Assembly: GCA_037447125.1 (NCBI GenBank)
Contig: JBBIHG010000036.1
Location: 1-30,882 of the forward strand
Length of the DNA stretch: 30,882 nucleotides
Direction: 5' to 3'
From: UBA2029 sp037447125
GTDB taxonomy: Bacteria; Chloroflexota; Anaerolineae; Aggregatilineales; Aggregatilineaceae
The translations under genes were made by a program, and so were the position numbers. The notes below the pieces were generated by a model that worked only from the letters and a program-made list of their open reading frames with translations, did not search any database and was not told where the DNA came from. Of this stretch, positions 1-9,145 are shown in pieces. Position 1 is the stretch's first letter. Each line of letters begins with the position of its first letter.

Positions 1-1163
1 GTGAACTCGCGGCGCATGATCGCCTGCACCCACAGGCCATAGAGCCGCCCGGCGCTCAGGAAGCGCCCCGTCTCCGCGTCGGTGCGCGCGGTGGGCAGCG
101 GGTAGCGCGCCTCGACCAGGGCCACAGCCGGCCCGTCCGCCTCGCCCTCGATCACCGAGGCGCTCACCGTCGCGCCGAAGTCCTCGACGAGCACATCGTC
201 GGGATGCGTGGACAGCCGGAAGTCCGCCAGGCGCCCGGCCAGCGCGTCGGCGGCGGCCTGGGCGGTCGGCGCGTCGGCGTAGACCAGCCCGATCAGGTGC
301 ACCTGGTCGTTTCCCTCCTGGCGGTCGGCCAGCGCGGCCAGCGCATACGGCGGCAGCGGGCCGAGGTCTGCGGCGGGGGCCGTCACGCCCAACGACGCGG
401 GGTCTCCGCCGAAGAACAGCGCCTGGATGAGCAGGCCGTCGGGCGCGGTGATCGCCCCGGCCAGGGCGCGATAGGCCGCATCGTCGGCCAGGGAGGGCTG
501 CGCGCCCTGGGTAGCGCCGATGATCGCCTCGATCAGCCCCCAACTGCGCGCGTTGGCGAGCATGTCGGGCAGCAGAGCGACGCGCGCCGCCGCGCCCAGG
601 TGCCCGCCGAAGGGGTCGGCGGTGTCGCGGTCCAGCAGCGAGACGGCCAGGTCGTCGAAGCGGTGCCAGACGGTCACCCCGCTCACGTCCGCCTGGCTGA
701 AGTCGCGGGCTTGCAGCGCCGCGCCAATGGCCGCCGCGTCGAGATCGCCGCCCAGCAGCAGCCCCACATCCGGCGGGTCGCCGAACTCCAGGCTGCGGTC
801 CACGTCGAGCAGCCACTCGAACCCGACCGCAGCGGCCATCTGGCCCGTGCTGGTGAGGAGGTAGCTCAGCGCTTCCGGGCCGGCGACAATGCGCATCAGC
901 ATTCCGGGGAGCGGCACATTGTTCATCAGCGCCTCCGGGTCGCCGGCATCGCGCAGGGCGGCGATTCCCTCGGCTTCGTACAGCGCCGCGTAGTCGGCGT
1001 AGCGGACGGTCGCCCAGCCGCTGTCGGCGGGGATGGCGCTCTGCGGCACGCCGGCCAGCATCGCCAGCAGCGGGTGAGGGGGCGGGTCCTCCTGGGCGAG
1101 GGCACTTGCGCCGGGCAGGAGCATCAGCAGCACGGCGATGAGCAGGCACAGTCGGGCGGTCAT
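1..1163 (-). CDS. Secreted protein of unknown function (partial, C-terminus beyond the window)
   Basis: An uninterrupted minus-strand reading frame starts at ATG 1163 and runs off the left edge, giving at least 387 residues. The start is supported by an AAGGAG ribosome binding site just upstream. The N-terminus is a typical signal peptide: MTAR, then a Leu/Val/Ile-rich core, then PGASALAQ with probable signal peptidase I cleavage after ALA. There is no lipobox cysteine. The mature part is acidic and Ala/Leu/Asp-rich, with phrases such as VGFEWLLDVDRSLEFGDPP and VTVWHRFDD. No catalytic motif or domain was recognised. It lies downstream of gltB on the same strand, separated by a palindromic repeat, so it may be an independent unit. 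It is predicted to act outside the membrane; its function is unknown. Confidence 0.75.
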   Translation of the reverse strand, partial: MTARLCLLIAVLLMLLPGASALAQEDPPPHPLLAMLAGVPQSAIPADSGWATVRYADYAALYEAEGIAALRDAGDPEALMNNVPLPGMLMRIVAGPEALSYLLTSTGQMAAAVGFEWLLDVDRSLEFGDPPDVGLLLGGDLDAAAIGAALQARDFSQADVSGVTVWHRFDDLAVSLLDRDTADPFGGHLGAAARVALLPDMLANARSWGLIEAIIGATQGAQPSLADDAAYRALAGAITAPDGLLIQALFFGGDPASLGVTAPAADLGPLPPYALAALADRQEGNDQVHLIGLVYADAPTAQAAADALAGRLADFRLSTHPDDVLVEDFGATVSASVIEGEADGPAVALVEARYPLPTARTDAETGRFLSAGRLYGLWVQAIMRREF

Positions 1164-1283
1164 GGCGGTCTCCTTGCGCTTATGTTTCTCGTACCCTGAG
1201 CTTACAGCAGCTTCGCCGCCCTGCCAAGCGGGTGGGATGAGGGGGTGTGCAAAACCGGTGAGGCAGAACGCCGGGCCCTGGCT

Positions 1284-1379
1284 TACCTCACCCCCGCCCG
1301 GCCCACTGACGCGGGCCTCGCGGCTCCCTCTCCACGTTGGAGGGGGGCGAGCCGAGCGTAGCGAGGCTAGGGGTGAGGT
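1284..1379. repeat. Palindromic intergenic repeat, family A copy 1
   Basis: An imperfect long inverted repeat with TTACCTCACCCCCGC at the left end and GGGGTGAGGT at the right. Internal complementary segments include CCTCTCCACG/TTGGAGGGGG and CGGCCC/GAGCCGAG. It fills the gap between the secreted-protein gene and gltB and touches the gltB stop codon. Related copies lie at 15246-15348, 20192-20285 and 26809-26909. As RNA it would fold into a long hairpin and could act as a terminator or mRNA 3'-end stabiliser for gltB. Confidence 0.75.
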
Positions 1380-4300
1380 CAGCGCGCGCCCTGCGGCACC
1401 ACCTTGACGAAGCGGTCGCGTAGCGTCGCCCGTTGGCGCAGCGCCCGGATGCGGTCGGCCACGTCGTACTGGGCGGTCTGTTCCAGTGCGGCCAGGTAGT
1501 GGTCGAGCAGCTCGCGCACCTGGGGGAAGTCGGCCTCGTCCAGGGGGGCGAGCGTCACCGCTGCGCCGCGGGCGATGCGCCGCTCGATGGCCGCCTCGTC
1601 CAGCCCCAGCTCACGGCTGAGATGCTGGTAGACCACGCCGCCGGTCATGCCGGCAAAAGCATACGGCCCCGGATCGCCCAGGATCAGCACGCGGCCTGAG
1701 GTCATGTACTCGCAGGCGAAGCCCTTGAGGTTGGCCGCCGTCGCGCTGACGCCCGCCGAGTCGTCCAGGGGGCCGCGCAGCTCACCGCCGAAGATCACGT
1801 CCGCGCCGGAGAGCCGCACACAGGCGCGCGAGTCGGCGTCGCCCTGCACGATCAGCACGCCGCGCTGCGCGCCATAGGCGAAGCCCTTGCCCACGCCCCC
1901 ATCCAGGCGCAGACCGTTGTGATTGACGCCCTTCATGATCGCCACGCGCCCGCCGTTGGCCCCTTTAGCCGCGCCGTCCTGCGCGCCGCCCTCGATCAGC
2001 ACATCGAGCCGGTCGGTCGTCCAGGCGGCGAAGCCGTTGCCGGCCACCGACGAGGGGCTGAACTTGAGGTGCACCGCGTCCATGCGCTCCCACAGGTCAG
2101 GGCGGCGCACCACTTCCCCGGCCAGGTGCGATCCCAGAGCGCGGTCGTGAGCCATCACGTCATCGTGGTAGGTGACTTCGCGCTCGCCATCGCTGATCGC
2201 CTCGACGACTACGTCGGTCAACATCCGCGTCAGGGTGTTGCGCGGGCGCGTCAGGCGGCGGCCCACGCCGATCTCCGCCGGGGGGCGGGCCTTGACCGGC
2301 GTGTAGGCGAACAGCGCAGAGAGATCGAGGCGGTTGTGGGCGGCAACCTGTTCCAGCAGGTCCGCTCGCCCGACCAGGTCCTGCAGGCGCGTCGCGCCCA
2401 TCGCCGCCGTCAGGCGGCGCAGGTCGTCGCCGAGCGCGCTGAAAACGCGGACGATGCTATCCACGGCGTGTTGAGCGTCGCGCGGCTCGAAGTGCCTGAC
2501 GCCCAATGACTCGGCCTCCTCGACCGTCTTGATGTGGGTGGTGATGCCCACATGACAGGTGCCCTCGTTGCACTTGCGGCAGATGGTGCAGCCCATAGCC
2601 ACCATGGCCATCGTCGCCAGGCCGACGCGGTTGGCGCCGAGCAGAATCAGCTTGAAGGCGTCGGAGCCGGTCTTGACCCCGCCATCGGCCCACAGCTCGA
2701 CGCGGTGGCGCAGCCCGGAGTCGATCAGGGCGCGATGCACCTGCACCACGCCGATCTCCGCCGGCAGCCCGGCGTATTGCAGGGCGTGCTTGCGCGCTGC
2801 GCCCGTGCCGCCGTCGTAGCCGCTGAGGGTGATGATGTCCGCGCCCGCTTTGGCCACGCCGACGGCGATCACGCCAATGCCGGGCACGACCGGCATCTTG
2901 ACCGACACCCGCGCCTGAGGGTTCACCGTCTTCAGCTCTTCGATCAGTTGGGCCAGGTCTTCGATGGAGTAGATGTCGTGGTTGTTGGAGGGGGAGATGA
3001 GCGTCACGTAGGGGCTGGTGCGGCGGGCTTCGGCCACCTGGGGGGTGACCTTGTGTGCGGGCAGCATTCCACCTTCGCCCGGCTTGGCCCCCTGCCCGAT
3101 CTTGATCTCGATCACGCTGCACGAATTGAGGAAGCGCGCGTTGACGCCAAAGCGCCCCGACGCTACCTGCTGGCCCCGGTTGCGCTTGATCGAGCCATCC
3201 AGCAGGTCGGGCAGCTCGCCGCCCTCGCCGTTGATGCACAGGATGTTCAGGCGCACGGCGGCGCCAGCATAGGCGCGGTAGGACAGCTCGCCCTGCGACC
3301 CGAAGGACATGGCGCTGATCAACATGGGCAGGTCGTGCTCGCCGACGCGCAAATCCACGTCGGCGGGGTCCACGCTGGACGCGCCAGCCCTCACGCCGAG
3401 CACATGGCGCAGCGAGACGGGCAGCTTCTCGGTCAGCTCGCGGTAAGCGGCGTTGTACTCGTCGAGGGTGATCTCGCCGTTGGCCAGCGCCTCGACCTTC
3501 TTCCAGAACTTGGGATACAGGCGGTCCACGCGAGCCAGTTGGGCACGCGCCTCGCCGCGCAGCTCGGCGGCCCGCGCTCGCGCCTCGTCGTTCAGCCGCG
3601 CCCAGGTGAAACCGGCGCGCTCGCTGCCGAAGTAGTTGGGCACGCCGAGCGTGTCGGCCAGGCTGGGCGCCAGGCCGATGGCGCTGCACACCGTCCCATA
3701 GCCGCGCAGCTCGTGGCAACCAATGGTCGAGATGACCTTCTCCAGCCCGCCGGACAGGGTGCTCAACAATCGGCGCTGGCGTTCGGCCAGGTCGTGCTCG
3801 TCGGAGGCAGTCGTGCTCGCTTTGTGCGCCCCGACGCCGACGATCAGCAGCGCGTAGGGGTTGACCGCGTCCGCGCCGAAGCCGATCAGCAGGGCCAGGT
3901 CGTGCAGGGTGCGCACGCCCGCGCTGCGCACGACGATGCCCACCCGCCGGCGGAGGTTGGGCGTGTCTTCTGCGCCGCGCAGGGCCGCGTCCACGACGCG
4001 CGCGGCCAGGTGCGGGTCGAGCCAGCCCAGGCCCGCTTCGAGCGTCTCGGTATCGTCCAGCACCAGGCACTGCGCGCCCGCGCGCACTGCCGTCACGGCT
4101 CCGCCAGCCAGCCGGTTGAGCGCGGCGCTGACGTCCTCGCCGTCGTAGAGACCGACCGTGAACCAGGCGCACCGCTCGCCGAACTGGGCGATCAGGTCGT
4201 CGAGGGTCAGCGTGCCCAGCGCGCCGGCGACTTCGCCCGCCGTCTCCGCCCCGCCCAGGGCTGGATGCCCGCCGGGCAGCAGCGGCGTCTCCAGCTCGAT

Positions 4301-6037
4301 CAGCGTGTCGGCGGGCTGGGGGGCCTGCCCGATCGCCGGCCGCGCGCCGACCAACGTCCGCGTGGAGAACACCTCCGCTTCGCGCTCGCGGTCAATCGCC
4401 GGGTTGGTTACCACCGCCACTGTCTCTTTGAAGGCGTCGGCCAGGTTGACGCGCTCCTGGCTGAGCGCCGCCAACGGCCCGTCGTGGCCCAGCGAGCCGA
4501 CTAATTCCTTGCCTTCGGCAGCCAGCGCCTCAATCTCGGCCACGTGCTCGCGGTTCCAGCCCGCCGCCGCCAGCACAGTCGTATCCACAGCGCGCAACGG
4601 CGCCGCCCCCCGCCAGGGCATGGCGGCGACCAGCGGCAGCGGGGCTGGGCGCTCGGCCACCTGAGTTTCCACGAGCGGCGCGCCCGGCGCCGCTGCGGGC
4701 AGCGGCCCCTTGCCGCCCGTCGTGGATCGCGGCCCGCCGGGCGTGATCTGGTCCCAGCCGCGCCAGTAGCGCTCGGCGAACTGCGGCGCTTCGCGCTGGA
4801 AAGACTCATTCATCACCGCGGCGCGCATGGCGGCGTGGTCGAGCACGGCTACCGACTGCCCGCGCTGGACGCGCAGAGCCACCTTTTCGCCGGGAGCCAG
4901 CGGGCGCGCGTCGCAGACCATCGTCTCCAGCGGAATGACGCCGCGCTCCGACGACAGGTAATACTCCTTCTCGGTCTCGACCAGCCACAGCGGGCGCAGC
5001 CCCAGCGCGTCCACGCTGGCCACAACGGTGTCGCCATGGCGGGCGACGACCGCCGCCGGTCCCTGGGCGAACGGGCCAAAGGCGTGGCGCATGCGCCGGT
5101 AGACGGCGCGCAGGGCGGCGGGCATGGCTTCGACTTCGTGCGGCACGGGCGGGAAGATCAGCTCGATGGCCTCGACCGGGTCCAGCCCGTAGTCCACGCA
5201 CAGCGCGTGCAGGACGCGATCTACGTCCTGCGAATCCGAATTGCCCAGGGCCAGATGCACGCCAAGTTGCCCGGCTTCCTGGCGGAAGCGGCTGATGGTG
5301 TTGATCTCCCCGTTGTGGCCAAGCAGGGCGAAAGGCTGCACGCGCTCGAAGGTAGAGACGGTGTTGGTTGAGTAGCGGGCGTGGCAGAGCACAATCGCCG
5401 TGTGGTACTCGCGGTCGTGCAGGTCGGGGTAGAACTGGGTGAGCATCTCCACCGAGCCGCGCGCCTTGTAGACGACCGTCGAGGCGCTGAGCGAGGCGAA
5501 GTGCAGTTGCAGCGCCTCCTCCAGCTCCGTGCGCACGGCCAGCAGACGCGCTTCCAGGTCCGGCACGTCGGCGTGTCCGGCGATCTGCCAGAAGACCGGC
5601 GCGCTGTCGCGGGCGTGACGACCCAGCGCCTCCGGCAGGACGCGCCCCGGTCGCTCGATGAGGAGGCTCAGCCCTGCGGCGCTGAAGTGGGCGTTGATCA
5701 CGTCGCGCGCCGTGTCCAGGTCAATCTGGCGGGGGATGAACACATGCCCCACCCAGAAGCCGGGATCGGTCGCCAGCGAAGCGCGCAGCCCCACCTGGCT
5801 GAGCACCCTGGCCCACAGCCGGCGGGGGATGTCCGTCTGCACGCCGGCGCCATCGCCCTCTCCTTCGACAAAGCCGGTGCGGTGACCCATGTGGGCCAGC
5901 GCGCCGAGGGCGCGCTTGAGGGTGCCGTAGGTGCTTTCGCCGCGCTTGCGCACGCTCATGATCAGGGCGCAGGCGTCGTGCTCCGGTCCATCGGGTGAGT
6001 GCGGTGAGGTGTCGGTGCGGATAGGAGCCAGAGACAT
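1379..6037 (-). CDS. gltB: Glutamate synthase large subunit
   Basis: A protein of 1552 residues, the normal size of a full glutamate synthase. It makes two glutamates from glutamine and 2-oxoglutarate in the cytoplasm. An N-terminal class II glutamine amidotransferase domain begins at Cys23 (DACALIMS), exposed after removal of a 22-residue propeptide. A central domain follows, then the FMN/synthase barrel (SAMSFGSQGELSYRAY, KPGEGGMLPAHKV, LSGYDGGTGAARKHAL). A 3Fe-4S cluster motif has Cys1150, Cys1156 and Cys1161 in C-x5-C-x4-C spacing, and a GXGXG beta-helix lies at the C-terminus. The start at 6037 is chosen because GAGAGGGG precedes it and it places the nucleophile correctly; a longer frame back to 6352 lacks support. 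No gltD is in the window, so ferredoxin or an NAD(P)H subunit encoded elsewhere must supply electrons. It is divergent from the sensor kinase. Confidence 0.96.
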   Translation of the reverse strand: MSLAPIRTDTSPHSPDGPEHDACALIMSVRKRGESTYGTLKRALGALAHMGHRTGFVEGEGDGAGVQTDIPRRLWARVLSQVGLRASLATDPGFWVGHVFIPRQIDLDTARDVINAHFSAAGLSLLIERPGRVLPEALGRHARDSAPVFWQIAGHADVPDLEARLLAVRTELEEALQLHFASLSASTVVYKARGSVEMLTQFYPDLHDREYHTAIVLCHARYSTNTVSTFERVQPFALLGHNGEINTISRFRQEAGQLGVHLALGNSDSQDVDRVLHALCVDYGLDPVEAIELIFPPVPHEVEAMPAALRAVYRRMRHAFGPFAQGPAAVVARHGDTVVASVDALGLRPLWLVETEKEYYLSSERGVIPLETMVCDARPLAPGEKVALRVQRGQSVAVLDHAAMRAAVMNESFQREAPQFAERYWRGWDQITPGGPRSTTGGKGPLPAAAPGAPLVETQVAERPAPLPLVAAMPWRGAAPLRAVDTTVLAAAGWNREHVAEIEALAAEGKELVGSLGHDGPLAALSQERVNLADAFKETVAVVTNPAIDREREAEVFSTRTLVGARPAIGQAPQPADTLIELETPLLPGGHPALGGAETAGEVAGALGTLTLDDLIAQFGERCAWFTVGLYDGEDVSAALNRLAGGAVTAVRAGAQCLVLDDTETLEAGLGWLDPHLAARVVDAALRGAEDTPNLRRRVGIVVRSAGVRTLHDLALLIGFGADAVNPYALLIVGVGAHKASTTASDEHDLAERQRRLLSTLSGGLEKVISTIGCHELRGYGTVCSAIGLAPSLADTLGVPNYFGSERAGFTWARLNDEARARAAELRGEARAQLARVDRLYPKFWKKVEALANGEITLDEYNAAYRELTEKLPVSLRHVLGVRAGASSVDPADVDLRVGEHDLPMLISAMSFGSQGELSYRAYAGAAVRLNILCINGEGGELPDLLDGSIKRNRGQQVASGRFGVNARFLNSCSVIEIKIGQGAKPGEGGMLPAHKVTPQVAEARRTSPYVTLISPSNNHDIYSIEDLAQLIEELKTVNPQARVSVKMPVVPGIGVIAVGVAKAGADIITLSGYDGGTGAARKHALQYAGLPAEIGVVQVHRALIDSGLRHRVELWADGGVKTGSDAFKLILLGANRVGLATMAMVAMGCTICRKCNEGTCHVGITTHIKTVEEAESLGVRHFEPRDAQHAVDSIVRVFSALGDDLRRLTAAMGATRLQDLVGRADLLEQVAAHNRLDLSALFAYTPVKARPPAEIGVGRRLTRPRNTLTRMLTDVVVEAISDGEREVTYHDDVMAHDRALGSHLAGEVVRRPDLWERMDAVHLKFSPSSVAGNGFAAWTTDRLDVLIEGGAQDGAAKGANGGRVAIMKGVNHNGLRLDGGVGKGFAYGAQRGVLIVQGDADSRACVRLSGADVIFGGELRGPLDDSAGVSATAANLKGFACEYMTSGRVLILGDPGPYAFAGMTGGVVYQHLSRELGLDEAAIERRIARGAAVTLAPLDEADFPQVRELLDHYLAALEQTAQYDVADRIRALRQRATLRDRFVKVVPQGAR

Positions 6038-6148
6038 GGCAGATCCCCTCTCACGGTGACATCTGGTCAAGTTGAGCAACAAGAGTCTTGAGACAGGGTC
6101 GTGAGTCTTAGGTTGCGCGGCGAGGCTGGCCCGCAGCGTAATGAGAAC

Positions 6149-6172
6149 GGTCACCCAATCTCCTGGGTGACC
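6149..6172 (-). promoter_or_regulatory. Hairpin in the gltB upstream region
   Basis: GGTCACCCA (6149-6157), a 6-base loop and TGGGTGACC (6164-6172) form a perfect 9-bp stem about 112 bases upstream of the gltB start. If transcription starts further upstream, this would be a leader-RNA hairpin. As DNA it could be a palindromic protein-binding site. There is no T-run after it, so it is not a simple terminator, and I recognise no known riboswitch here. Confidence 0.4.
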
Positions 6173-6239
6173 CGCTGGCAGGTTGTTGGCACATCCCCCA
6201 CGCGCCGCGTCGCAGAAGTCGCTCCGCTGTGTTCTATAA

Positions 6240-6260
6240 GGGCGTATGGCTACACGCCCC
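6240..6260. repeat. Short inverted repeat, family B copy 1
   Basis: GGGCGTATGGC followed by TACACGCCCC forms an imperfect inverted repeat. It matches the GGGGCGTATGGCCATACGCCCC core seen at 8909-8936, 15568-15597 and 20164-20190. It lies in the gltB/sensor kinase intergenic region. Confidence 0.55.
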
Positions 6261-6604
6261 GCAAGCTCGTCGCCAACAGTATCCATAGTACGGAGTTGGA
6301 GCGCACTTGGGAACGGCAAAACGCACAAAGTTCCCCGTGTGCAATGCGTCACAAGGGAAAGAGCACGGCCCTGCTGGGCACTATGCCCAAACAGAGCACT
6401 CGAATTCAGCCACTATGCCGGGAAAAAGCACGCGAATCCGCTCGAAACGGCCCGGATTGAGCAACAGACCGGGCGTTTGTGTATTTCGCACAAGCGGGCT
6501 TTGGATGGAGTCCGGCGGGGTGCGCGCTTCTCGCCCCCGCCTGGGTGTGCTATGATCGAGGGCGTGAGTACCTGTGCCTGCGCGCACCCGTGAAAGCGCT
6601 GCCC

Positions 6605-8155
6605 ATGCCTGTCTCGGTTCCTGCTCTCTCCAGGCTCCACCAGCAGATCTTCGACGAGCTGCCCGATGGCGTCGTCGTGGCCGCGCTGGACGGGCATGTG
6701 CTCGCCGTCAACCCGGCGCTGTGCCGGATGCTCGGCTGCGCCCGCGACGAGCTGATCGGCCTGCCGCTGAGCGCGTTCCTGGCCCTGCCGGACGAAGACG
6801 ACCCTACACCAGTGCTGGAAGCGATCCGCCAGGGGCCGGCGGTGTCGCTCAACCTGGTGCGCAAGGATGGCACGCCTGTCTCGGTGGAGCTGCGCAGCGT
6901 GCCCTTCGATCACCTCAGCACACCGCACCTGCTGATCACCATGCGCGACGTGACCGAGCAGCTTCAGCGCTACCAGCGGCTCATCCGCAATGAGCACGAG
7001 AAGCGTCTGATCGCCGAGGGGCTGCGCGGCATACTCGATGTGCTCAACTCCGCGCGTCCGGCGGGCGAGATTCTGGAGTTCATCCTGGTCGAGGCGCAAC
7101 GCCTGCTCAAAGCGGGCGCGGTGGCCATCTTCCGCCTGCGCGATGATGTGCTCGACCTGGAAGCAGCGCGCGCGCTGCCCCCCGACTACGTGGCCCGCAT
7201 GCAGGTGCCGCTGGGGGTGGGGGCCATTGGCACGGCGGTCGCCGAGTACCGGCCCATCTACGTGCCGGACATGCGCTCGGTGCTGCCCGCCTATGAGCAG
7301 TTGGGCGACCGGCGGCGCTATGATCTGCTGCTCAACCTGATGAAGCGCTACCGCGCCGTGCTGGCCGTGCCGCTGTGGATGCGCGATGAGATGTACGGCA
7401 GCCTGGTGCTCTACTACGCCGAGCCGCTGGACCTCGCCCCGGAAGACATTGAGCTGGCCTCCGCCTTCGGTGACCAGGTGGCGCTGGCCATCGCCAACGC
7501 GCGCCTGCGCCAGCAATCCGAGCAGGCCGCGACGCTGGCCGAGCGGCAGCGCCTGGCCCGCGAGCTGCACGATGCGGTCACGCAGACGCTTTTCTCGGCC
7601 AACCTCATCGCCGAGGTGCTGCCGCAGCTTTTGCAGGAGAATCCCGACGAGTTCTATCAGCGCGTGGCCGATCTGCGCCGCCTGACGCGCGGTGCCCTGG
7701 CCGAGATGCGCACGCTGCTGCTGGAGCTGCGTCCCAGCGCCCTGCTGGAGACGCCGCTGCGCGACTTGGTCCGCCAGCTTGTGGAGGCGATCACCGGGCG
7801 GACTCGGCTGGACGTGCAGTTCGTCGCCGATGGCGGCCAGCATGTCTACCCCGCTGAGATTCAGATGGCGCTCTACCGCATCGCGCAGGAGGCGCTGCAC
7901 AACGTCGTCAAGCACGCGCGGGCCAGGGCGCTGCGCGTGACCCTGACGACGAGCCCAGCGCTGGTCTGGCTGGCTGTGGAGGATGATGGACAGGGCTTCG
8001 ACCCGCAGCACGTGCCGCCCGATCATTTCGGGCTGCACATCATGCGCGAGCGGGCGGCGTCCATCGGGGCGGCGCTGGACATCGCCAGCCAGGAGGGCGT
8101 GGGCACGCACGTCAGCGTGCTGTGGGGCGAGTCCGAGGCGGAGGAGAGAGCATGA
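6605..8155 (+). CDS. PAS-GAF sensor histidine kinase (NarL-type, LiaS-like)
   Basis: A 516-residue cytoplasmic sensor kinase with no membrane segments. A PAS domain lies at about residues 12-120 (FDELPDGVVVAALDGHVLAVN), then a GAF domain at about 160-305. The HisKA_3 dimerisation segment contains the phospho-acceptor His322 in ERQRLARELHDAVTQTLF. The HATPase domain has N-box Asn433 (EALHNVVKHA) and G-box EDDGQGFD from residue 459. It should autophosphorylate and pass phosphate to the regulator encoded next, whose ATG overlaps this stop codon. The ATG at 6605 starts just before the PAS domain; the frame is open to 6479, but the extra 42 residues look like untranslated sequence. The input is unknown; PAS-GAF soluble kinases often sense redox state, gases or small ligands. 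Confidence 0.9.
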   Translation: MPVSVPALSRLHQQIFDELPDGVVVAALDGHVLAVNPALCRMLGCARDELIGLPLSAFLALPDEDDPTPVLEAIRQGPAVSLNLVRKDGTPVSVELRSVPFDHLSTPHLLITMRDVTEQLQRYQRLIRNEHEKRLIAEGLRGILDVLNSARPAGEILEFILVEAQRLLKAGAVAIFRLRDDVLDLEAARALPPDYVARMQVPLGVGAIGTAVAEYRPIYVPDMRSVLPAYEQLGDRRRYDLLLNLMKRYRAVLAVPLWMRDEMYGSLVLYYAEPLDLAPEDIELASAFGDQVALAIANARLRQQSEQAATLAERQRLARELHDAVTQTLFSANLIAEVLPQLLQENPDEFYQRVADLRRLTRGALAEMRTLLLELRPSALLETPLRDLVRQLVEAITGRTRLDVQFVADGGQHVYPAEIQMALYRIAQEALHNVVKHARARALRVTLTTSPALVWLAVEDDGQGFDPQHVPPDHFGLHIMRERAASIGAALDIASQEGVGTHVSVLWGESEAEERA

Positions 8156-8796
8156 GCCAGCCGCGCACTATTCGCGTGCTGATCGTGGACGATCACGAGA
8201 TGGTTCGCACCGGCCTGGCCGCCTTCTTGCTGGTGCACCGCGACCTGGACAATGTGGGCGAGGCGGACAGCGGCGAGGAAGCGATCCGGCTATGCGAGCG
8301 CGTCTGCCCGGACGTGGTGCTGATGGACATGGTCATGCCGGGCATGGACGGCCCGGCGGCCACGCGCGCCATTCGCCGCCTGTGCCCGGCCACGCAGATC
8401 ATCGCCCTGACCAGCTTCAAGGAGCAGGAACTGGTCCAGGAGGCGATCCGGGCCGGGGCGCTGGGCTTCCTGTACAAGAATGTGTCGTCGGACGAGCTGG
8501 CCCGCGCCATCCGCGCCGCAGCCGCCGGCGTGCCGACCATGGCCCCGGAGGCGCTGCAAGCCCTGATCCAGACGCAGACCGAGGCCGCGCGCGTGGGTCA
8601 CGACCTGACCGAGCGCGAGCGCGAGGTGCTGGCGCTGATGGTCAAGGGGCTGAACAACGTCGAGATCGCCGACCGGCTGGTGGTCAGCCGCTCGACGGTC
8701 AAGGTGCACGTGAGCAACATCCTGGCTAAGCTGGGCGTGAGCACCCGCACCGAGGCGGTGGCCCTGGCCGTCGAGCACAAGCTCGTGGCGGTGTGA
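8152..8796 (+). CDS. NarL/FixJ-family response regulator (LiaR-like)
   Basis: A 214-residue two-domain transcription factor. The receiver domain has the acidic pair Asp13/Asp14 (VDDH), phospho-acceptor Asp59 (VLMDMVMPG), Thr87 and Lys109. A linker leads to a C-terminal LuxR-type helix-turn-helix (LTEREREVLALMVKGLNNVE, then STVKVHVSNILAKLGVSTR). The start codon overlaps the kinase stop (ATGA), so the two are translationally coupled and form one cognate pair. Target genes are unknown; kamA is the next operon downstream but is separated by about 460 bases of repeats. Confidence 0.95.
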   Translation: MSQPRTIRVLIVDDHEMVRTGLAAFLLVHRDLDNVGEADSGEEAIRLCERVCPDVVLMDMVMPGMDGPAATRAIRRLCPATQIIALTSFKEQELVQEAIRAGALGFLYKNVSSDELARAIRAAAAGVPTMAPEALQALIQTQTEAARVGHDLTEREREVLALMVKGLNNVEIADRLVVSRSTVKVHVSNILAKLGVSTRTEAVALAVEHKLVAV

Positions 8797-8852
8797 GCGC
8801 CGCTCTTCTCACTTAGAGCGAGTGCCATTCGGGGCGGCCTGCAGGCGTTCCT

Positions 8853-8881
8853 GTAGGGGCGGGTTTCAAACCCGCCCCTAC
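8853..8881. repeat. Perfect 14-bp inverted repeat
   Basis: GTAGGGGCGGGTTT, one base, then AAACCCGCCCCTAC. It shares the GTAGGGGCG...CGCCCCTAC ends with family B but has a different core. It sits about 55 bases after the response regulator stop codon and may help end that transcript, although no T-run follows. Confidence 0.7.
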
Positions 8882-8908
8882 ACATACGCCCTGATCCGCG
8901 TGCGGTTC

Positions 8909-8936
8909 GTTGGGGCGTATGGCCATACGCCCCAAC
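8909..8936. repeat. Perfect 28-bp palindrome, family B copy 2
   Basis: GTTGGGGCGTATGG joined directly to CCATACGCCCCAAC, a perfect palindrome without a spacer. Relatives are at 6240-6260, 15568-15597 and 20164-20190. The following sequence, AAGGGTGCAGCAGAGCGGTG, also resembles sequence near 20340-20360. Confidence 0.75.
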
Positions 8937-9005
8937 AAGGGTGCAGCAGAGCGGTGCCCCTACGTGCCGCGCTGTAGGGGAAAGTGCCGCGCCCGGCCCG
9001 CGACC

Positions 9006-9039
9006 AGACTTCCGAAGTCTTCGGAGACTTCGGAAGTCT
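9006..9039. repeat. Inverted repeat, family C copy 1
   Basis: AGACTTCCGAAGTCT (9006-9020), a 4-base spacer and AGACTTCGGAAGTCT (9025-9039) form a perfect 15-bp inverted repeat. A second copy with a 3-base spacer lies at 20304-20336, and GACC or GAGACC precedes both copies. Confidence 0.75.
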
Positions 9040-9145
9040 CTCATCTTCTTCCCCTGCGCAGGGCCTCGCATCGGCCATCTGGCCAATGACAAATCAGGCG
9101 AGTGGCCAATACCGCTGGGCGCATTCTCAGCTATGATCACGGTGA

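Larger units (their letters stand above)
6038..6604. other. Divergent intergenic region between gltB and the sensor kinase
   Basis: This 567-base stretch separates two divergent genes and must hold both promoters. It contains a perfect 9-bp hairpin (6149-6172) and a family B inverted repeat (6240-6260). A TATGAT hexamer at 6550-6555 upstream of the kinase could be a -10 box, but no convincing -35 box accompanies it. GGGCATAGTG-like words occur twice around 6388-6420. No credible gene was seen; open frames here lack start signals and recognisable protein features. Confidence 0.5.

Noticed and set aside
204..1199. 331-codon plus-strand frame
   Set aside because: It is antisense to the secreted-protein gene, which has a signal peptide and a ribosome binding site. 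Its own product is an Arg/Gly/Val/Gln-rich composition typical of GC-rich shadow frames.
2534..4504. 656-codon plus-strand frame inside gltB
   Set aside because: It lies wholly opposite gltB, and its low-complexity His/Gln/Asp/Arg-rich product has no domain. Long antisense frames are expected in this GC-rich DNA.
6038..6352. Longer N-terminus for glutamate synthase
   Set aside because: The extension would bury the catalytic Cys behind 127 residues and has no ribosome binding site; the start at 6037 gives a normal short propeptide.
6413..8110. 565-codon minus-strand frame opposite the sensor kinase
   Set aside because: The plus-strand kinase has all catalytic motifs in order; the antisense product has none.
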